The notes under the pieces are model-generated. The model did not search any database. It was not told the DNA's origin and saw nothing but the letters and a program-made list of their open reading frames with translations. From the NCBI GenBank assembly GCA_913057895.1, contig CAJXOH010000011.1, positions 1 through 45,625 on the forward strand: DNA of 45,625 nucleotides, given 5' to 3'. The position numbers were made by a program, and so were the translations under genes. Positions 40,273 through 45,625 of this stretch are shown here, in pieces. Numbering within the stretch: position 1 is the stretch's first letter; each line of letters begins with the position of its first letter. The stretch is from an uncultured Bacteroidota bacterium (GTDB lineage: Bacteria > Bacteroidota > Rhodothermia > Balneolales > Balneolaceae).

Positions 40273-41583
40273 ATGAAACCTTTTTCACTCCTATCTACTC
40301 TTGCAATTGCACTCCTATTTGTTGGATGTACAACTGTAAGCCCACTTGTCAAAGAGACGCAGGATAACATTGGTTCAGGTAACTATGAAGCAGCTCTCGC
40401 AAGTGCTGATTTGGCGATTGCCGAAAATCCAACAAGCGGTCTCGGTCAATATTACAAAGCTGTCGCTCTTGGCTCCATTGGCCAGGAAAACGAGGATATT
40501 GCTGCGCGACGTTCATACTACGAAGATGCTCTGTCTACCATGGAAGAGGCCAAATCTCTTTTTGATGCTGCAGAAGACGCTCCCGATGAAGCAGAGAATG
40601 CTGATGATGTGATTCGAGCGATTTGGGCTGATGAGCATAACAGCGCGGTAGAAGTTTTGACCGTTGATTCGTTGGCTGCAACGTTCGCAGATCCAAATCA
40701 AGTAGCTGTAGACCATCTTCTCAATGCCATTACACTAGCGCCAGATAGTGCGATCTCACATTCTGTTCTATCCTCTGCGTACTACCGTGTGGGTGATATT
40801 GAGTCTGCAACTGATGCCTACGAAACAGTTATCTCGCTCATATCTACGCCCGATGCGGATGATTACAACTACATGATCAACCTCTATTTGGCTTCCCAGC
40901 GATTTGAAGATGCACGCGACTTAGCGACGTCTGCACAATCTGCGTTCCCAGATGACGAGCGATTCATCCAATATTTAGCAGACTCATATCTACAAACCGG
41001 AGAAACAGACAAAGCTATCGCGATTGTAGAAGATCTCATCGCTGCAAATCCTGACAATCCTCAGTACCGTCTTGTGCTTGGAACACAGGTATATCAAACG
41101 GTCACGGAGCTCACTGACCAAATTAGCGAGATGTATGTAGAGCTTTACGATCAATCACAAGCGCTTCGTGGGCTTTCTGGTAGCGCTAAAGAAGATGCTG
41201 AAGCTGCACTAGCAGAACTCCAAGCAGAGGCAGATGCACTGGAAGCTGAGATTGTTGGCTATACAGACTTAGCCATTGAGCAGGTCACGCGTGCAACAGA
41301 ACTAGACCCATCGTCAGCCAATACGTACAATATACTTGGTGTGATTTATCAGAATAAATCAGCCCTCTATTTTGACAAGCGTAACAATACTGCTGACTAT
41401 GATTTAGCGGATGAATATGATGCGCAAGCTCGTGAGATTCTAGATATGGCACGAGTAGCCTATGAGCAGGCCACACAGCTTGATGAAGGAAATCCTGAGT
41501 ACTGGCAATCACTCTTCCAGATTTACACGACGCTAAATATGCCTGAGAAGGCACAGGAAGCGATGGAAAAAGCTGGAATCTAA
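40273..41583 (+). CDS. TPR-repeat lipoprotein
   Basis: This 436-residue protein has a signal peptide with a lipobox LLFVGC (Cys19) and then mostly helical repeats of the TPR type (for example YKAVALGSIGQ, YLADSYLQTGETDKAIAIVEDLIAANPDNP, split here by my text, and YNILGVIYQNKSALYFDKRN). A charged Ala/Glu-rich segment (about residues 295-335) looks like a coiled coil between repeat groups. It is acidic overall. The protein should sit on the outer or inner membrane facing the periplasm and act as a scaffold; partners are unknown. The gene is 8 bp upstream of the thiolase gene. Confidence 0.83.
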   Translation: MKPFSLLSTLAIALLFVGCTTVSPLVKETQDNIGSGNYEAALASADLAIAENPTSGLGQYYKAVALGSIGQENEDIAARRSYYEDALSTMEEAKSLFDAAEDAPDEAENADDVIRAIWADEHNSAVEVLTVDSLAATFADPNQVAVDHLLNAITLAPDSAISHSVLSSAYYRVGDIESATDAYETVISLISTPDADDYNYMINLYLASQRFEDARDLATSAQSAFPDDERFIQYLADSYLQTGETDKAIAIVEDLIAANPDNPQYRLVLGTQVYQTVTELTDQISEMYVELYDQSQALRGLSGSAKEDAEAALAELQAEADALEAEIVGYTDLAIEQVTRATELDPSSANTYNILGVIYQNKSALYFDKRNNTADYDLADEYDAQAREILDMARVAYEQATQLDEGNPEYWQSLFQIYTTLNMPEKAQEAMEKAGI

Positions 41584-41591
41584 GAGGTTTC

Positions 41592-42770
41592 ATGCGCCCC
41601 GTAGTCGTCGTTTCGGCGAAACGCACCCCTATTGGCTCGTTTGGAGGAGCTCTGTCATCCTTTTCTGCGGCAGAGCTCGGAGCCATGGCCATTTATGAAG
41701 TACTCAAAGAAGCGGGTGTCCCAGGGGAAAACGTAGATGAAGTCATCTTTGGTCATGTTTTAACAGCTGGTGCGGGTCAAGCTCCCGTTCGACAGGCGCT
41801 CATCAAAGCTGGCCTACCCCATCATGTGCCGGCGACAGCGGTCAATAAAGTGTGTGCTTCAGGGATGCGTTCGGTCATGGTGGCAATGGATCAGATTGCT
41901 TTAGGGCATGCTGATATGATCGTCGCGGGTGGAATGGAAAGCATGAGTCAGGTCCCATACTACCTCCCCTCCCAACGCTTCGGCTCAAAATTAGGACATA
42001 CTCAGGCAGAAGACGGCATATTAAAAGATGGTCTTTGGGATGTGTACAACGATTACCATATGGGGTCAGCTGCGGAGCTTTGTGCACGCGAATGCTCAAT
42101 ATCCCGAGAAGAACAAGATGCATTTGCCATTGAGTCCTACAAGCGAGCACAGAATGCTCAAGAGTCTGGTGCCTTTGATGCTGAGCGCTTTGAGGTAAAA
42201 GTTATGGGTCGTAAAGGTGATGCAACAATGGTTCGAGATGACGAGGAGCTGTCTAAGGCACAGTTTGATCGAATCCCTACACTAAAGCCTGTTTTTGAAA
42301 AAGAGGGTACCGTTACAGCAGCGAATGCAAGCTCACTGAACGATGGAGCGGCAGCATTACTCCTTATGAGTGAAGACAAAGCGACCGAGCTTGGATTAAC
42401 CCCATTAGCCCGATTACATAGTCACGCTAGTGCTGCTCAAGCACCTGAGTGGTTTACAACAACCCCTTCACTTGCAATCCCAAAGGCATTAGAACGCGCT
42501 GGATTTCAACTGTCCGATATGGATCTTTTTGAGATCAATGAAGCGTTTTCGGTTGTCTCTCTTGCCAATAATCAGAAATTGGAGCTTGATCCTGCAAGCG
42601 TAGATGTTCATGGAGGAGCTGTCAGTCTTGGCCATCCCATTGGTTGCTCAGGCGCTCGAATATTGGTCACATTGATCCATGCGTTGGGCTGGCACGATAA
42701 AACCATGGGGTGTGCAGGGATATGTAATGGAGGTGGTGGGGCATCTGCTATGGTGGTAGAAAGGCTCTAA
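41592..42770 (+). CDS. Acetyl-CoA C-acetyltransferase (thiolase)
   Basis: The 392-residue thiolase has the nucleophile Cys88 in [12 protein letters not shown], the base His348 in [14 protein letters not shown], and the second Cys378 in [15 protein letters not shown]. The start [19 protein letters not shown] is typical of biosynthetic/degradative acetoacetyl-CoA thiolases. It condenses or cleaves acetoacetyl-CoA to acetyl-CoA. With the ETF, glutaryl-CoA dehydrogenase and PDH genes it points to acyl-CoA breakdown, but no operon link to those genes exists here. A terminator candidate follows. Confidence 0.94.
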   Translation: MRPVVVVSAKRTPIGSFGGALSSFSAAELGAMAIYEVLKEAGVPGENVDEVIFGHVLTAGAGQAPVRQALIKAGLPHHVPATAVNKVCASGMRSVMVAMDQIALGHADMIVAGGMESMSQVPYYLPSQRFGSKLGHTQAEDGILKDGLWDVYNDYHMGSAAELCARECSISREEQDAFAIESYKRAQNAQESGAFDAERFEVKVMGRKGDATMVRDDEELSKAQFDRIPTLKPVFEKEGTVTAANASSLNDGAAALLLMSEDKATELGLTPLARLHSHASAAQAPEWFTTTPSLAIPKALERAGFQLSDMDLFEINEAFSVVSLANNQKLELDPASVDVHGGAVSLGHPIGCSGARILVTLIHALGWHDKTMGCAGICNGGGGASAMVVERL

Positions 42771-42799
42771 TCATTGTTTTTTTAAAATTAAGGGTGTAT

Positions 42800-42835
42800 G
42801 TTTGTGTTTTAACCACCTACACAAACGCAATTTTT
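42800..42835 (+). terminator. Candidate terminator after thiolase gene
   Basis: GTTTGTGT (42800-42807) and ACACAAAC (42819-42826) form a perfect 8-bp stem with an 11-nt loop. A T-run (42831-42835) follows after four bases. It lies about 30 bp downstream of the thiolase stop, ahead of porU. Confidence 0.5.
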
Positions 42836-42914
42836 GCCTATCGAATCAACGCTACGACACTTTAGATAACCATAAATCGTAGTTGAGCTTTGCTCACGCA
42901 AGCTCTCATCCTTG

Positions 42915-45625
42915 ATGATTCGACTGTTGTACACATTCCAACTCACAAATTGCTGGCGATCTCGCCCTAAGATTGGTCTATGCGTGGGATTCCTTGCGTT
43001 GTTGTCAACATCTCTGACCATTGGATGGGAAGCTAAGGCACAAGAGTTGATTGAGGTCCAAAGAGGCGTGGACTGGATTGAATTTGAGGCTCTGAATGAA
43101 GAAGGGGTGTTATCCATACCACTATCTACAATCGTCGACGCGCCCTTAACAGGTGAAGCAGAGATTTTATCCATCACTCGAACTCAGCCACCATCCAACA
43201 CGGACACCCAAGGAGAAAAAGTTCGTTTGTTGGGGCTTTCAGGCTCCACGCCTATGGTTGAGATTATCCCAATGGTGGGTCAACAATCAGAAGTACGACT
43301 TTCACTTTGGAACGGTACCTCTATTGTGACCAGTGCAAGGATACGCGTGATGGTAGACACGCAATCATCGCGTCAACGTGATCAATTTGGACGAAACGTT
43401 GCGATTGCACGCTCGACAAATGGGTCAAACCAAAGGACTGATTCTCCATTAGCCTCTGGAACCTGGGTTCGGTTTGCGGTCGTAGAGACTGGTTTGTATG
43501 CCCTTCGCCCATCTGAACTTACCGAAGCGTCTGCATCATTTACTGGAATTAACTCGAATCAATTGCAGTGTTGGGGACGACCAGGAGTCGAACTTCCAGA
43601 GGTCAATAACGCACCAAGAGTCTCTTTTCAGCAACTTCCACTTACTCTGGATGATGGCGGTGATGGTATTTTGAATGCAAATGACCAAGCATGGGTCTAT
43701 GTAGAAGGGCCTTCGGTCACTCGAGTTGCGGCAGATGGCACACTTGAGCATAGACTTCATGATAGTACGCCGAATACCTATGTCTATTGCACGCCGGATG
43801 GAGATGCGACAACAAGTATTCGAATGGTCATGGGTGAGTCTTCCGATGGCCCCTTACAAGAAAAGGCGCGTCAACTTGCCTGGATTGAAGAGGACCTGCA
43901 AAAGTCAGAGGATAAAATTCGCTCTGGTAGACAGTGGTTGGGGCAAACATTACAGGCGTCAGGGTCAGCGTCCTCGGCCAGCGTGTTGTCACTCGATGCA
44001 GCTCATGTTGTTCCTAATTCCCCCATGCGAGTTACATCTCAGTGGGTTGGCAGATCACTCTCACCCATTACAGTCACGCAATTTGTAAATACGGTCAGTG
44101 CAGGCAATACCACGATTCCAAGAATTTTTAGCTATACCTCTGAAGAAGGTGCTTCAGGAGTGGAGCGACGAATTTCTGGGACTCGAACGTTTTCTGCCAC
44201 CGAGGGTCAATACGATTTACAGGCATCCATCTCCACCAATGATGCTTCTGGAGTAGCATTCCTTGATTGGGCTCGTATCGAATTTGAAAGCACATTGACA
44301 GCCACTGACGGCGTTCTTCAGTTTTTTTCCGCGGAAGATACCCCCTCTGGACAACCCCTACGATATGCTGTTCGTGGAATTCAAGAAGAAACGATTGCTC
44401 TTGATGTACGTAACCCGTTATCCCCGCGTTGGCTTCAAGTCACCTCGGAAACGGTTTCTGGGGAGACAAGACAACTCATTCATGTAGATGCTGCGTCAAG
44501 TGGGCCAGCTACTGCATTCTATATCACATCGTCCCCACAAGTGTTGACCCAGGCTGAGTTGGTTGCCAATCAAAACCTTCGTGGCACCCACCCTGATGCG
44601 GATGTAATTGTTGTGACCGATGAAGGATTACTCAATGAAGCCAATCAATGGGCTGACTACCGGTCGTCTGTGAGCGACTTATCCATAGCTGTGGTGACGC
44701 AGGAAGCGATATTTCATGAATTTAGCGCTGGATCAGTGGACCCTGTAGCCATTCGCGATTACGTAAAGCATGTGTGGGATGGAGCCTCTCAAAATCTTGG
44801 TCGTCAACCTACCACATTATTTTTGTTTGGTGACGCAACCTATGACCCTCGTGGAATTGTAGATGCAAATCGCCAAAATCGCGTGATTACATGGCAGAGT
44901 GAAGAGTCTTTGAATCGAATTAATAGTTATGGAAGCGATGACTTTTTTGTTTTGCTCAATAATGGCGAAGGAAATTGGTCACCAGGCACAACAAGTGAAC
45001 GAATTGATATGGGTGTCGGGCGTTGGCCTGTTCAAACGGCTCAGGAGGCTTCCATCTTATTAGAAAAGCTGAAAACGTATGAATCGCTTCCCTCCAAAGG
45101 TGATTGGCGGACAACATTCACGTTTATATCCGACGACGATTTTCCAGAGGTCGAAATCAATCGAGATCTTCATGCAATCAATGCAGAAGGGACCGCTGAG
45201 GTGATTGATGCAACGGCAAGTGGGCTAAAAGTAGATCGAATTTATATGCTCTCCTACCCTGTGGAAAACACAGGTGGCGGCCGTCGCGTCCCGCAAGCCA
45301 ATGAGGATGTCTTGAAGGCGTTCAATGAAGGCTCCCTTGTGATGAATTATTCAGGCCATGGAAACCAGTTTGTGTTGGCCGATGAACAGCTATTCACAAC
45401 CGATGTGATTCCCTTGTTGTCAAATGCAAATAAGCCCTCCATTTTTGTAACAGCCACGTGCCAGTTTGGTCGTTATGATGACACAGAGGCTCAGTCAGGA
45501 GCTGAGCAGATCTTATTAACGCCTAATGGAGGAGCGATTGCCTCCTTCACAACAACTCGCGTAGTCTATACCTCAGCAAGTCCTGGAGCCAATAATTTTG
45601 GGCTCAACATTCAGCTAACCAGGGC
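42915..45625 (+). CDS. porU: PorU-type C25 gingipain-family peptidase (type IX secretion), C-terminus outside window
   Basis: The frame open to the window edge starts at the ATG at 42915 and gives 903 codons. An N-terminal hydrophobic segment (about residues 23-44, GLCVGFLALLSTSLTIGW) serves for export. The C25 peptidase domain is shown by LFLFGDATYDPRG, the catalytic histidine in NYSGHGNQF (His815), and the catalytic cysteine in VTATCQFGRYDD (Cys849). PorU is the type IX secretion sortase that removes C-terminal sorting domains and attaches cargo to A-LPS. The first 600 residues are beta-rich. The gene is about 145 bp after the thiolase gene. The C-terminal part is not visible. Confidence 0.85.
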   Translation, partial: MIRLLYTFQLTNCWRSRPKIGLCVGFLALLSTSLTIGWEAKAQELIEVQRGVDWIEFEALNEEGVLSIPLSTIVDAPLTGEAEILSITRTQPPSNTDTQGEKVRLLGLSGSTPMVEIIPMVGQQSEVRLSLWNGTSIVTSARIRVMVDTQSSRQRDQFGRNVAIARSTNGSNQRTDSPLASGTWVRFAVVETGLYALRPSELTEASASFTGINSNQLQCWGRPGVELPEVNNAPRVSFQQLPLTLDDGGDGILNANDQAWVYVEGPSVTRVAADGTLEHRLHDSTPNTYVYCTPDGDATTSIRMVMGESSDGPLQEKARQLAWIEEDLQKSEDKIRSGRQWLGQTLQASGSASSASVLSLDAAHVVPNSPMRVTSQWVGRSLSPITVTQFVNTVSAGNTTIPRIFSYTSEEGASGVERRISGTRTFSATEGQYDLQASISTNDASGVAFLDWARIEFESTLTATDGVLQFFSAEDTPSGQPLRYAVRGIQEETIALDVRNPLSPRWLQVTSETVSGETRQLIHVDAASSGPATAFYITSSPQVLTQAELVANQNLRGTHPDADVIVVTDEGLLNEANQWADYRSSVSDLSIAVVTQEAIFHEFSAGSVDPVAIRDYVKHVWDGASQNLGRQPTTLFLFGDATYDPRGIVDANRQNRVITWQSEESLNRINSYGSDDFFVLLNNGEGNWSPGTTSERIDMGVGRWPVQTAQEASILLEKLKTYESLPSKGDWRTTFTFISDDDFPEVEINRDLHAINAEGTAEVIDATASGLKVDRIYMLSYPVENTGGGRRVPQANEDVLKAFNEGSLVMNYSGHGNQFVLADEQLFTTDVIPLLSNANKPSIFVTATCQFGRYDDTEAQSGAEQILLTPNGGAIASFTTTRVVYTSASPGANNFGLNIQLTR

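Noticed and set aside
42809..43177. 122-residue minus-strand frame before and over porU
   Set aside because: Most of it lies opposite the PorU N-terminus; no domain, and a terminator-like hairpin overlaps its end.
1..45625. CRISPR array, prophage, transposon or rRNA
   Set aside because: No direct-repeat array, transposase, phage structural gene or rRNA stretch was seen while reading the window.

Overview
The window looks like a chromosomal segment of a mid-GC member of the Bacteroidota/FCB group, perhaps near Rhodothermota or Balneolota. This is inferred from the start of a PorU-type gingipain-family peptidase (type IX secretion), System I cytochrome c maturation genes with a cysteine-type CcmE, an AMP nucleosidase, a two-domain dCTP deaminase, a DUF3108 protein, and a few TAnnTTTG -7 promoter elements typical of Bacteroidota. 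Several other promoters look sigma70-like. Almost all of it is housekeeping DNA. I see no insertion sequence, prophage, CRISPR array or rRNA. Two small islands look acquired or regulatory: a membrane protein/HTH pair near 3.3-4.0 kb and a HicA/HicB toxin-antitoxin module near 28.1-28.7 kb.

Layout. 1-4.0 kb: partial methyltransferase, secreted esterase, aldo/keto reductase, AMP nucleosidase, then the small HTH/membrane pair with a palindromic upstream site. 4.1-9.8 kb (minus strand): ccmC-ccmD-ccmE-ccmF, an envelope protein, truA and tRNA-Asn, closed by a strong intrinsic terminator. 9.9-13.3 kb: a PH/SHOCT membrane protein, dut with a DUF3108 protein and an ArsC-like protein, a lipoprotein and a small helical protein. 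13.3-18.6 kb (plus strand): murA, a terminator, a long leader, an RNase E/G gene and a C-terminal processing protease. 18.6-27.9 kb (minus strand): eleven tightly packed genes, pdhA-pdhB-pdhC-rfbA-rfbD-rfbC-rfbB-EVE-dcd-bfd-rsmE, with 4-bp overlaps at several junctions. They cover pyruvate dehydrogenase E1/E2, the four dTDP-rhamnose enzymes, an EVE protein, dCTP deaminase, a 2Fe-2S protein and RsmE. 28.1-32.4 kb: hicAB, alaS and a plant-type ferredoxin-NADP reductase. 32.5-35.5 kb: etfB-etfA-glutaryl-CoA dehydrogenase. 35.6-37.2 kb: lexA and rplU-rpmA. 37.2-42.8 kb: a fumarylacetoacetase-family hydrolase, an M23 peptidase, ridA, a TPR lipoprotein and a thiolase. The porU gene runs off the right edge.

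Together the genes cover acyl-CoA and electron-transfer metabolism (PDH, ETF/GCDH, FNR, thiolase), dUMP supply and nucleotide sanitation (Dut, Dcd, AMP nucleosidase), envelope building (MurA, rhamnose, M23, Ctp, PorU), translation (TruA, AlaS, L21, L27, RsmE, tRNA-Asn) and the SOS response (LexA).

I did not find a clearly new multi-gene system. The best leads are regulatory or structural: twin palindromes over the hicA promoter and start codon; a palindrome ending on the lexA start codon, with -10 boxes that predict leaderless mRNAs; a palindrome ahead of the HTH/membrane pair; a sharply GC-rich tract inside rfbD; and a 15-bp tandem repeat inside etfA.
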